Source: Sphingomonas sp. IBVSS2 (lineage in GTDB: Bacteria > Pseudomonadota > Alphaproteobacteria > Sphingomonadales > Sphingomonadaceae). Taken from it: a DNA stretch of 64,000 nt. The notes beneath the pieces are model-generated. The model worked only from the letters and a program-made list of their open reading frames with translations, was not told the DNA's origin and made no database searches. Made by a program: the position numbers and the translations under genes. The stretch is taken from NCBI RefSeq assembly GCF_002127225.1, contig NZ_NFUR01000003.1, forward strand, positions 434,001 to 498,000, given 5' to 3'. Positions 53,092 through 61,330 of the stretch are shown one piece after another. The first letter of the stretch is position 1. Every line of letters begins with the position of its first letter.

Positions 53092-54230
53092 AGATAGGCC
53101 GAAAGCGTCAGCCGCACGTCACGCTTGACGCCGCCGCTCTCCACGCTGAGCGGAATTTCGCTGCCGATGGGCCGGGTGATCGCGCGCAGCAGCTCCTTGA
53201 ACCTGCCGTGGAGGAGGTCGCCGCGCTTGATGCCGGCCGCCGCCGCCGGGCTGCCGGTGCCGACATCGCCTACCGTCACCTTGCCGGCCTTGTCGTCAAG
53301 CCACAGTCCGGAACCATAATAGGCCGGTTCGGGCGATGGCTTGCCGTTCCAGGCTGCCCAAAGCTTATGCTCGGACACCTGGGTCGTCAGATGCAGGCGG
53401 GAAAGCGCCTGCAGGCCGATCAGGCCGTCCGTGTCGATCCATGGCGCGCTCGGATCGCAAACGCCAACGAGCGGCCGCTCGAAATCGAATGCGCCGATGG
53501 CCAGGCGCTGGCCGCGCACCAGCCGGCTCGGCACCCCCTTGGTGCCGATGCCGCGCGACTGGGTCGGCACATAGGGCTTGCCGGCATCCCATAGCCCTGA
53601 GCGCGCGGCCATCTTTCCGCCCAGCAACAGCGTGCCAGGCGAGCCAGTGTCGACGATGAATTCACCCGGTGCGCCGTCAATGGTGGCGGAGGCCAATATC
53701 CATTGGCCGCTATCGGGCAAGTCGAAGAAGCGGGTAGGCAATTTGGTGAATCCGTCAAAGTCCGGTCGCCCGTCCTTGTAGAGGCGCCATTCACCCTTCA
53801 CGAAATCGAGGTCGCTGTCATAGGTATTGAACATGCCGACCCCAAAGGTACCCATGGCCTTTGTGCCGAAGAGGTGCGTGCCGATAAAGAGCATGTGCGG
53901 AAAGTTGACGCCACTCTCCAGCGTTACTGTTCCAGCATCGTACCAGGCGGACAGGCGACTGCCGCCGACACCCCCGGTCACCCGCCGATTGATCACTTTC
54001 ATGCCGATCTTGTCGGCGAACTTCTCGTTGATGATGCTGAGCGAGCCGCCGGTATCGATCACGAAGAGGTGGGGCCCGGTGTCGCGGATCTTCGCGGCGA
54101 TCCAGACGCGATCGTCTTCCAGACGAATGCGGTTGACCACCGGCGCGCCCGCGGCCCGGGCACGCCCGACCAGCCCCGCCATCGTCGCCAGCGTCACGCC
54201 GCCGCCGATAAGTCCGCGCCTGTCGATCAT
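53088..54230 (-). CDS. Exported aspartic-protease-like protein with C-terminal PDZ-like region
   Basis: A 380-residue protein. N-terminus has Tat-like MIDRRGLIGGG followed by a hydrophobic stretch and ARA cleavage site. Two DTG motifs, D59-T-G (VIDTGGS) and D194-T-G (VDTGSPG), in one chain, as in pseudo-dimeric retropepsin-like proteases. The C-terminal ~75 residues (KVTVGDVGTGSPAAAAGIKRGDLL) look like a PDZ domain. It would act in the periplasm on an unknown protein. Tat export is inferred from the RR only. Confidence 0.78.
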   Translation of the reverse strand: MIDRRGLIGGGVTLATMAGLVGRARAAGAPVVNRIRLEDDRVWIAAKIRDTGPHLFVIDTGGSLSIINEKFADKIGMKVINRRVTGGVGGSRLSAWYDAGTVTLESGVNFPHMLFIGTHLFGTKAMGTFGVGMFNTYDSDLDFVKGEWRLYKDGRPDFDGFTKLPTRFFDLPDSGQWILASATIDGAPGEFIVDTGSPGTLLLGGKMAARSGLWDAGKPYVPTQSRGIGTKGVPSRLVRGQRLAIGAFDFERPLVGVCDPSAPWIDTDGLIGLQALSRLHLTTQVSEHKLWAAWNGKPSPEPAYYGSGLWLDDKAGKVTVGDVGTGSPAAAAGIKRGDLLHGRFKELLRAITRPIGSEIPLSVESGGVKRDVRLTLSAYL

Positions 54231-54239
54231 CTTTGAAAT

Positions 54240-54254
54240 CCCCCGGTTCGGGGG
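54240..54254 (-). terminator. Hairpin between MHS transporter and protease genes
   Basis: CCCCCG (54240-54245) and CGGGGG (54249-54254) form a 6-bp stem with a 3-nt loop, followed on the minus strand by ATTTC. It lies between the MFS stop (54291) and the protease start (54230). Weak U-run, so termination is possible but it may be a leader structure. Confidence 0.4.
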
Positions 54255-54290
54255 GCGCTTTATTGATCGAAGATGACGGGACGAAGTCGG

Positions 54291-55547
54291 TTACTTGTCC
54301 CTTACGAGAAACAGGCCGATCAGGCTGAGCAATCCCGCCCCGGCGAGATAGCAACCGACCCAGGTCAACCCGCCCTGCTTCACCAGCGCCTCGGCGATCA
54401 GCGGGGTGAGCCCGCCGCCCAGGATACCGCCCAGGTTGAAGGTAACGGAGACGCCGGTGTAGCGCACCCGTGCCGGAAACAGGCTGGGCAGCCAGCCGCC
54501 GAGCGGGCCATAGACGAAGCCCATCACGAACAGCGCGAAGGCCAGCCAGGCCGCGACGCTCGCCAGCGATCCCGGCACCAGCATCAGCGCCATCGCCATG
54601 CCGACCGGGATGGTGAAGATACAGCCGAACATCAGCACCGCATTGGCGGTGCGCTTGTCCGCGTTGATCCCCGCCGTGACGATGCCCGCCGCCATGAACA
54701 GGATCGCGAGCAGCTCCACCGCCAGGAAGGTCTCGCGATCATAGCCCAGTGTCTTGGTGCCATAGCCGATGATGAACACGGTCGAGATGTAGAACAGCGC
54801 GAAGCAGGCGATCGTCCCGACGGTGCCGGCGAAGGTGGCAAGGGCGCTGGTGCGGAACAGCTCGCCGATCGGCACGGCGGGAGGGGCCTCCTTCTCGGTC
54901 GCGGCGACGAATTCGGGCGTCTCGGTGATCTTCAGGCGCACCCACAGGCCGAGGAACACCAGCACCGCGCTGGCGAGGAACGGCAGGCGCCAGCCCCATT
55001 CGCGGAACTGCGCGTCGTCCATCACCGCGCCCAGGATCAGGAAGAAGCCATTGGCGAAGATGAACCCCACCGGCGCGCCCATCGGCGGAAAGCTGCCATA
55101 GCGATTGGCCCAGCCCGGCGGCGCATTCTCTACCGCGAGCAGGCTCGCCCCGCCCCATTCGCCGCCCAGCCCCAGCCCCTGGCCGAAGCGAAGCAGGCAG
55201 AGCAGCAGCGGGGCAACCCAGCCGAGCATCGCATAGCCGGGCAGGAAGCCGATCAGCACGGTCGAGACGCCCATCAGCATCAGCGAGGCGACCAGCGTGG
55301 ACTTGCGCCCCATCCGGTCGCCGAAATGGCCGAACACCAGCCCACCCAGCGGCCGGGCGAAAAAGGCGACCGAGAAGCTGGCATAGCTGGCGAGCTGGGC
55401 AATCCAGGGCTCGCTGGCGGGAAAGAACAGGTCCGGGAAGACGATCGCCGCCGCCGTGGCGTAGATATAGAAATCGTAGAACTCGACCGAGGTGCCGACC
55501 AGGCTGGCGAACAGGATGCGGCGGTGCGATGCGGCGGCTTTGGTCAT
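54291..55547 (-). CDS. MHS-family (metabolite:H+ symporter) MFS transporter
   Basis: A 418-residue, 12-helix transporter. MHS signature: LVGTSVEFYDFYIYATAAAIVF, GHFGDRMGRKSTLV and GQGLGLGGEWGGASLLA. The family moves citrate, alpha-ketoglutarate, proline/betaine, shikimate with protons. The ATG at 55547 (MTKAAASHRRI) is chosen; the open frame runs 96 bp further up without conservation. Substrate unknown. Confidence 0.9.
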   Translation of the reverse strand: MTKAAASHRRILFASLVGTSVEFYDFYIYATAAAIVFPDLFFPASEPWIAQLASYASFSVAFFARPLGGLVFGHFGDRMGRKSTLVASLMLMGVSTVLIGFLPGYAMLGWVAPLLLCLLRFGQGLGLGGEWGGASLLAVENAPPGWANRYGSFPPMGAPVGFIFANGFFLILGAVMDDAQFREWGWRLPFLASAVLVFLGLWVRLKITETPEFVAATEKEAPPAVPIGELFRTSALATFAGTVGTIACFALFYISTVFIIGYGTKTLGYDRETFLAVELLAILFMAAGIVTAGINADKRTANAVLMFGCIFTIPVGMAMALMLVPGSLASVAAWLAFALFVMGFVYGPLGGWLPSLFPARVRYTGVSVTFNLGGILGGGLTPLIAEALVKQGGLTWVGCYLAGAGLLSLIGLFLVRDK

Positions 55548-55671
55548 GCCCTCTCCCCTTTTGCCTCCTCCTTGGATCGATCCGGCGCAAAGGGAAAGCC
55601 CGTTCATCGGCAGGACAGTTTCGCCCGCGTACCGGTGCGCCACCTCAGCGACCGGGCCAGGGAGACGGGCG

Positions 55672-55857
55672 ATGCGCGAATCGGCGGGAAGACGGCTGGC
55701 CTATGCCGTATTGTTCGCTGCGCTCGCGGGCTTCATCGTGGCGTTCTGGAACCCGATCGACCATCTGAAGGCCGATCTGCGCGCCGATGGCCAGGGCTTC
55801 AAGTTCAGCATCGAGCTGGCGACGCACCTGTTCGAACTGGGCCTGAAGCGGCTCTAG
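55672..55857 (+). CDS. Small membrane protein
   Basis: A 61-residue protein with one helix (RLAYAVLFAALAGFIVAFW) and an amphipathic C-terminal half (FKFSIELATHLFELGLKRL). AGGGAGA precedes the ATG at 55672. It is divergent from the MHS gene (about 120 bp). No family known; size and layout fit a small regulatory or accessory membrane protein. Confidence 0.55.
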   Translation: MRESAGRRLAYAVLFAALAGFIVAFWNPIDHLKADLRADGQGFKFSIELATHLFELGLKRL

Positions 55858-55927
55858 GGCATCGCCATTCCCGCTTTCGCCGGGCCGCTGGTTGCGGATA
55901 GGCTCCCGGAACGAACGGGAGGCCGGC

Positions 55928-56887
55928 ATGCATAGCACCAGATTGGCGATCCTCGCCCCGCTGCTCCTGGCCTCCGCGGCGCCCGCACCGCATTATGCCG
56001 TCGTCCATGGCTGGCCGGTACTGCCACCGGGCCGCCTGCTCGGCCCCTGCTCGGGCGTGGCGGTGAACGGCAAGGGCGAGGTATTCGTCCTCCACCGCGG
56101 CAATCGCGGCACCGATGCCAAGGGGCTCGCGACGCTGAAGGAGCCGGTGGTCGCGGTGTTCGATGCCGCAACCGGCAGGCTGCTGCGCGAATGGGGCGCC
56201 GGGCTGTTCGTGGTCCCGCACGGCATCAGCATCGGCCCGAATGGCCATGTCTGGATCACCGATACCGGGTCGAACCAGGTCTTCGAGTTCACTCCCGGCG
56301 GCGAGCTGCTGCGCACGCTTGGCGAGCGCGGCGTTGCCGGTGCGGACGCGACGCATTTCGATCGCCCCACCGATATCGCGCCGCTCGCCGACGGCAGCTT
56401 CTATGTGGCCGACGGCTATGGCAATTCGCGCGTGATGAAGTTCGCTGCCGACGGGAAGCTGCTTTTCCAATGGGGCACGCACGGTATCGGCCCGGGCCAG
56501 TTCGACATCCCGCACGCGCTCGCGATCGATGCCGGGCACCGCGTCTATGTCGCCGACCGGGCGAACGACCGGGTCCAGCTGTTCGACCGGAAGGGCCGCT
56601 ATCTCGGCGAATGGAAATCATCCTCGATCGGCCGCCCATTCGGTCTGGCGCTGTTGCCCGGTCGCCGCATCGCCATCCTCGACGGGGGCGCGAACCCCGG
56701 CAAGGTGCCGGATCATGACGGCGTGACCATCGCCGGCCTGGACGGTCGCGAAATCGCGCATTTCGGCCGCATCGGCAACCAGGACGGCCAGTTCTGGATC
56801 GCACACGACATCGCCGCGGACCGCGCCGGCAATCTCTACGTCGTCGATATCGCCGGCCAGCGCGTCCAGAAGTTCGTGCGGCGATAG
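55928..56887 (+). CDS. Exported NHL-repeat beta-propeller (PAL-like) protein
   Basis: A 319-residue secreted protein: signal peptide LAILAPLLLASAAPA, then NHL repeats with GISIGPNGHVWITDTGSNQVFEF, DIAPLADGSFYVADGYGNSRVMKF, LAIDAGHRVYVADRANDRVQLF and DIAADRAGNLYVVDIAGQRVQKF. The six-blade layout resembles peptidyl-alpha-hydroxyglycine alpha-amidating lyase (PAL), but the metal-site residues cannot be assigned by eye. Substrate unknown. Confidence 0.82.
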   Translation: MHSTRLAILAPLLLASAAPAPHYAVVHGWPVLPPGRLLGPCSGVAVNGKGEVFVLHRGNRGTDAKGLATLKEPVVAVFDAATGRLLREWGAGLFVVPHGISIGPNGHVWITDTGSNQVFEFTPGGELLRTLGERGVAGADATHFDRPTDIAPLADGSFYVADGYGNSRVMKFAADGKLLFQWGTHGIGPGQFDIPHALAIDAGHRVYVADRANDRVQLFDRKGRYLGEWKSSSIGRPFGLALLPGRRIAILDGGANPGKVPDHDGVTIAGLDGREIAHFGRIGNQDGQFWIAHDIAADRAGNLYVVDIAGQRVQKFVRR

Positions 56888-57020
56888 CGCGCCGGTCACG
56901 TCGGTCCTCATGACGGCCGCGGCCGCCGCCGTTCACCGCTCGCACACGACATTCACCGATTCGGCGTTGGCGCGTTGCCGTGATCCGGCTTGAGCGGTCG
57001 AGCGATCATCGGAGAGTTCA

Positions 57021-58742
57021 ATGCACCCTGCCCGTCTCGTCACCGCCTTCTCCTGCCTTCTCGTCAGCCTTGCCTCTCCCGCCCGAAGCGCCGGCGTGGA
57101 GAGCAGGGACCGCCTATCCGCGATGGTCCGGCAAGATCGGTCTCCAATTGACCTCGATGCGGATTTCGCCTCGCTCGCTCCCACCGCCCCTGGATGCGCG
57201 GTGGGGGTGGCGCTCGCCGGAGCAGCCCCGCTGATACGAAGCCATGGCCTGGCCGATCTGGAACATCCGGCGCCGATCACGGCGGAAAGCGTCTTCGAGA
57301 CCGGTTCGCTCGCCAAGCAATTCACCGCCACGGCGATGCTGATGCTCGCTCAGGACGGGAGGCTGACGCTCGACGACGATATCAGGCGCTACCTGCCCGA
57401 AATGCCGGACTATGGCACCCCGATCACGATCCGGCACCTGCTCCACCACACCAGCGGGCTGCGCGAGCAATGGAGCCTGCTGGCCCTGGCCGGCAGGTCT
57501 CCCGGGACTCAGGTGCACGGCCAGGGCACGATCCTCGACCTGGCCGCGCGCCAGAAGGCACTGAACTTCGTTCCCGGCACGGAATTCCTCTATACCAACA
57601 CCAACTACGTCCTGGCAGCGATCATCGTCGAACGCGTCAGCGGCAAGAGCCTGCAGCGTTTCACCGACGAGCGGCTGTTCCAACCCCTCGGCATGACGCA
57701 CAGCCGGTGGCGAGAGGACTTCCGCACGGTGGTTCCGGGGCGGGCAATGGCCTATGCCGCAGCCGATAACGGCTTCGTCGCCAACATGCCCTTCACCAAT
57801 GTCCACGGAAATGGCGGGCTTCTCACCACGATCGGCGACCTGCTGCGCTGGAACGCGTTCCTCGACGATCCTTCGCGCCTTCCCGGCGGTCAGGCGCTGG
57901 CCGCTGCCCTGCAATCGCCGGGACGCCTGCGGGATGGCACCGCGCTGGAATACGCCCTGGGCCTCGAAGTCACCCGCTCGCATGGGCTGCGCCTCGTCTC
58001 CCATAGCGGTTCGACCGGCGGCTACCGGGCGTGGCTGGGCCGCTATCCCGAAAGGCACATCTCGGTCGCGCTGCTCTGCAACAATGGCGGCATCGATCCG
58101 GTCGGCCTGGGCGAGAGGGTGGCGGCGCGTGCGCTCCGGGCCGTCGGCCATCGCGGCGAGGATGTCGCAGACACCCCATCGCCGGCGATCCCTGCGACGG
58201 CCAGGGTTCTTCGTCGCGACCTGGCGTCATACCAGGGCCTGTTTCGCGACCTCGTCACCGGCGAGTTGGTCGAGACCAGGCTCGTCGATGCAGAACTCAG
58301 GCTGCGACAGGGCGAGTCCCAGGCCCTGATTCCCGGCGATGGCGATCAGTTTCGACGCGCCGACGGCGATCGCGTGCGCATCGCCAGGCGCGAAGGCAAG
58401 CCGACCGCGCTCACGATCGAGCGAGGGTCGGTGCTCCGGCATTTCGTCGCCGTCGCGCCGGCCAGAACCGACGACGACACGCTGGCAGCCTATGTCGGCA
58501 CCTATTATTCCGCGGAGCTCGACACGCGCATCTCGGTGGTGCGGCAGGGCGACACCTTGGTCATGCGCCAGCCGTTCGGGATCGAATGGCCGCTGACGCC
58601 GAGCTTCGCCGACGGCTTCACCGCGCGGTTGCGCGGCACGACCGGTTTCGTCTTCACGCGCGGGCTCGACGGCAAGGTCGACGGCGTTGCCGCCTGGGCG
58701 AACGGAGTCCGCAACCTGCGGTTCGCGCGGCAGCCTGGCTGA
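57021..58742 (+). CDS. Exported serine hydrolase (class C beta-lactamase-like)
   Basis: A 573-residue protein with signal peptide, catalytic S96-L-A-K99, Y191-T-N193 and HSGSTGG near 330, a complete class-C/DD-peptidase triad, unlike the altered second motif in the other hydrolase at 16.4-17.7 kb. The C-terminal ~200 residues form a beta-rich domain of the type fused to these enzymes (LRQGESQALIPG). GGAGAG precedes the ATG. Substrate unknown: peptidase, esterase or D-aminopeptidase. Confidence 0.85.
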   Translation: MHPARLVTAFSCLLVSLASPARSAGVESRDRLSAMVRQDRSPIDLDADFASLAPTAPGCAVGVALAGAAPLIRSHGLADLEHPAPITAESVFETGSLAKQFTATAMLMLAQDGRLTLDDDIRRYLPEMPDYGTPITIRHLLHHTSGLREQWSLLALAGRSPGTQVHGQGTILDLAARQKALNFVPGTEFLYTNTNYVLAAIIVERVSGKSLQRFTDERLFQPLGMTHSRWREDFRTVVPGRAMAYAAADNGFVANMPFTNVHGNGGLLTTIGDLLRWNAFLDDPSRLPGGQALAAALQSPGRLRDGTALEYALGLEVTRSHGLRLVSHSGSTGGYRAWLGRYPERHISVALLCNNGGIDPVGLGERVAARALRAVGHRGEDVADTPSPAIPATARVLRRDLASYQGLFRDLVTGELVETRLVDAELRLRQGESQALIPGDGDQFRRADGDRVRIARREGKPTALTIERGSVLRHFVAVAPARTDDDTLAAYVGTYYSAELDTRISVVRQGDTLVMRQPFGIEWPLTPSFADGFTARLRGTTGFVFTRGLDGKVDGVAAWANGVRNLRFARQPG

Positions 58743-58776
58743 AGTCGCGAGGGGTGAAACGGGCGGAGCGCGCCGC

Positions 58777-60420
58777 TCAGAGCCCGAACGTCTTCACCGC
58801 GGTCAGCATCAGCCAATAGAGGCCGCCCGAGAGCAGCATCGCCGCCGGCAGGGTGAGCAGCCAGGCCAGCGCCAGGTTGCGCACCGTGCGGGCCTGCAGG
58901 CCCGCGCCGCTCGCCACCGAAGCACCGGCAACGCCCGAGGAAAGGATGTGCGTGGTCGACACCGGCAGGCCGAAGCGATCTGCTGCCAGGATCGTGCCCG
59001 CCGCCACCAGTTCGGCCGAGGCGCCCATGGCATAGGTCATGTGCTGCTTGCCGATCTTCTCGCCGACGGTGACGACGATTCGCTTCCACCCGATCATCGT
59101 CCCCAGCCCAAGCGCCAGCGCGACGACGATCTTCACCCAGAGCGGGATGAAGCGCGTGCCGGCCTCAAGGCTCTTTTGATAGTCGGCCAGCGCCTTCAGC
59201 TCGGCAGGCTGGAAACCCTCCGGCTTCTTGGTGACGAGCTTGGTCGAGTCGAGCACCAGATACATGTCGTTGCGGACATTGCCGGTGGCTTCCGCCGGCA
59301 CCTTGCTCAGCGAGCCGAAGCTCTGGACGCGGGCGGTGAGATCCTTCGAAAGCCCCTCGAGCGCGGCGAACACCTGCGGGCTCTCCGCCTTGCGCTGCTG
59401 CAGCGCGGCGGTGAGCACGGCACGCGCCTGGACCGGTGCCATGTCAGGCAAGCCGCGGCTATGCGCATCGAACGCGGCCGAAGCGGTATTGGCGGTCTGG
59501 ACGAAGGCCGGAGTCGCGCTCGCCGGCAGCGTGCGGTTGAGCGCATAGGCCGTCGGCGCGCAGCCGATCAGGATCAGCATGATCAGGCCCATGCCCTTCT
59601 GGCCATCGTTCGAGCCATGGCTGAACGAGACCGCGGTGCAGGTGAAGATCAGCGCGCTGCGAATGCCCAGCGGCGGCGCGGTGTGCGGCATCGGCGAGGT
59701 GTAGAGCTTCGGATTGCGCAGCACCGCGCGCATCACGAGCAGCAGCAGCACCGCCGCGAAGAAGCCGATCAGCGGCGCCATCCACAGGCCGGTGAGCACT
59801 TTCTGCGCCTGGCTCCAGTCGACGCCGGCGGTGCCACCGCGCGAACCGGCCTGGATCAGCTGGTTGGCGAAGCCCACGCCCAGCACCGAGCCGATCAGCG
59901 TGTGCGACGACGAGTTGGGCAGGCCGACATACCAGGTCCCCAGGTTCCACAGGACCGCCGCGAGCAGCAGCGCGAAGATCATCGCGAAGCCGGATGCCGA
60001 GCCGACATTGAGGATCAGGTCCACCGGCAGCAGCGTGATGATCGAATAGGCGACCGCGCCGCTCGACAGCATCACGCCCAGGAAGTTCCAGAAGCCCGAC
60101 CAGACCACCGCGAAATGGGCCGGCATCGAATTGGTGTAGATCACCGTCGCCACGGCATTGGCGGTATCGTGGAAGCCGTTCACGAACTCGAAACCGAGCG
60201 CGATCAGCAGCGCCAGCGCGAGGAACAGGAACACGCCGGTGGCAAGCTCCTCCCCCACGCCGTGCGTGTCGGTCAGCACGCTCCAGCCGGCAAAGGCCAG
60301 CCCGCCCACCATGATCGCCGCGAAGAGCAGCTTGGCGAGGGGATGGGTTTTGTAGTCGAATCGGGGGCCCTGCTGCGGTTGGTCAACCGGCGGGGCTTGG
60401 TCCAGAGCGAGTGATGCCAT
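58777..60420 (-). CDS. pit: Low-affinity inorganic phosphate transporter (Pit family)
   Basis: A 547-residue inner-membrane phosphate/proton symporter. Both Pit repeats are present: EFVNGFHDTANAVATVIYTN and SHGSNDGQKGMGL. A large soluble insertion of ~130 residues lies before the last helices. It is preceded by a three-repeat Pho box (60447-60475), so it is likely controlled by PhoB. The start at 60420 (MASLALDQ) is only 27 bp from the box, leaving a very short leader. Convergent with the serine hydrolase. Confidence 0.93.
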   Translation of the reverse strand: MASLALDQAPPVDQPQQGPRFDYKTHPLAKLLFAAIMVGGLAFAGWSVLTDTHGVGEELATGVFLFLALALLIALGFEFVNGFHDTANAVATVIYTNSMPAHFAVVWSGFWNFLGVMLSSGAVAYSIITLLPVDLILNVGSASGFAMIFALLLAAVLWNLGTWYVGLPNSSSHTLIGSVLGVGFANQLIQAGSRGGTAGVDWSQAQKVLTGLWMAPLIGFFAAVLLLLVMRAVLRNPKLYTSPMPHTAPPLGIRSALIFTCTAVSFSHGSNDGQKGMGLIMLILIGCAPTAYALNRTLPASATPAFVQTANTASAAFDAHSRGLPDMAPVQARAVLTAALQQRKAESPQVFAALEGLSKDLTARVQSFGSLSKVPAEATGNVRNDMYLVLDSTKLVTKKPEGFQPAELKALADYQKSLEAGTRFIPLWVKIVVALALGLGTMIGWKRIVVTVGEKIGKQHMTYAMGASAELVAAGTILAADRFGLPVSTTHILSSGVAGASVASGAGLQARTVRNLALAWLLTLPAAMLLSGGLYWLMLTAVKTFGL

Positions 60421-60446
60421 GATATGCGCGCCTCTGGCCGGAGGGT

Positions 60447-60475
60447 GTGACAGCCATATGACAAACGCATGACAT
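60447..60475 (-). promoter_or_regulatory. Pho box (PhoB binding site) of the pit gene
   Basis: On the minus strand, ATGTCAT, TTGTCAT and CTGTCAC occur in a row with 4-bp spacers; they start every 11 bp (60475, 60464, 60453 as first bases). This matches the PhoB 7+4 direct repeat (CTGTCAT consensus). It ends 27 bp before the pit ATG, placing PhoB next to the start of transcription. Confidence 0.85.
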
Positions 60476-60504
60476 GGCGAAGGATCACGCCGAAACGAAC
60501 TGCT

Positions 60505-61002
60505 TCAGAAATGGACCTGCATATAGGCCTTGGGTCCGGGCTTGATGCCGCGATTGCCGCCGGGCAAGCTCATGAATCCGCGCCCGCGCAGCCGCCGCAG
60601 CCAGGCAAATCCCATCTCGACATGGTCCGACGCCTCGAAGCTCAGCCGCGCGCCGGCATAGTGCCGCGCATCGCGCACCACCCCGCGATCGGCATCGAAG
60701 CGCGGCGCCTGGGCATAAGCGCTCAGGCCCAGCCAGGCATGCCCGATCACTTCCTTCTGCAGCGAGAAGCCATAGGTGGAGCGCGTCTCGTCGGCCCGCC
60801 AGCTTTCGTTGCTGCCCCGCACGGTAGCGGAAGTGCGCAGCCACAGGCCCGATGCCCGTTCCTCGGTCTTCACGCGAATTTCCGGCTGCAGCACCAGATA
60901 GGCGGCCTGCGCCGCGGCGACGGCCTGACCCTGTGCCGGCATGGCGGCAAGGATCGTCCCCACCGCCAGTCCGATCGCGCCGGTTCGAACAACAACCCCC
61001 AT
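60505..61002 (-). CDS. Exported protein of unknown function
   Basis: A 165-residue protein with signal peptide (GAIGLAVGTILAAMPAQGQA). The mature part has alternating polar/hydrophobic stretches and many aromatics (GHAWLGLSAYAQAP, DHVEMGFAWL), suggesting a small beta-rich, maybe outer-membrane-associated fold. GGGG is about 6 nt before the ATG at 61002. It lies directly upstream of pit on the same strand (84 bp, Pho box between). Family unknown. Confidence 0.65.
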   Translation of the reverse strand: MGVVVRTGAIGLAVGTILAAMPAQGQAVAAAQAAYLVLQPEIRVKTEERASGLWLRTSATVRGSNESWRADETRSTYGFSLQKEVIGHAWLGLSAYAQAPRFDADRGVVRDARHYAGARLSFEASDHVEMGFAWLRRLRGRGFMSLPGGNRGIKPGPKAYMQVHF

Positions 61003-61102
61003 GCCGAGCCCCCAGACAGGCATTACGCCGCCGAATCCTCCCGGCGACGCCGAGACATTATTGCTGAAATGTTTCCAATGCCAGCTTATATTGTTTCCAG
61101 CC

Positions 61103-61231
61103 TCAGCCCTGCTCGCGCAGCAGCTCCTCGATCGCCTGAATCGCCCCGGCGAAGCGCAGCTGCGTCCGCCTCTACTCGGCGATCTGCGCGTCGAGCGTCC
61201 TCAGCCGCTCCTCGAGCAACTTCCTGTCCAT
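61103..61231 (-). pseudogene. Small coiled-coil gene interrupted by an amber codon
   Basis: From ATG at 61231, with a very good GGGGAGG ribosome site 5 nt upstream, the frame reads MDRKLLEERLRTLDAQIAE, then TAG (61174-61172), then continues RRTQLRFAGAIQAIEELLREQG and stops at 61103. If the TAG were CAG (Gln), it would be a 42-residue helical, Leu-heptad protein. So it is either a decayed microgene, a 19-residue peptide, or a rare suppressed amber. Confidence 0.55.
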
Positions 61232-61294
61232 TCGTGCCTCCCCGATCGCTGGGGCGCGACGATCCCGGGATCACGCGCCACTGGCAATCCGCCA

Positions 61295-61326
61295 TTGCCT
61301 CACCCGCCCGCGTTCCCTACCTGTTC
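61295..61326 (+). promoter_or_regulatory. SOS (LexA) box and predicted promoter of uvrD
   Basis: GTTC-CCTACCT-GTTC (61312-61326) fits the alphaproteobacterial LexA box GTTC-N7-GTTC exactly. A plausible -35 TTGCCT (61295-61300) and -10 TACCTG (61318-61323), 17 bp apart, would start transcription near the uvrD ATG at 61331, implying a leaderless message with LexA covering the -10. The -10 is weak, so the box is more certain than the promoter. Confidence 0.7.
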
Positions 61327-61330
61327 GCGG

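Noticed and set aside
61086..61295. A 69-codon minus-strand frame over the microgene
   Set aside because: It is out of frame with the good ribosome site, Arg-rich, and overlaps the uvrD promoter.
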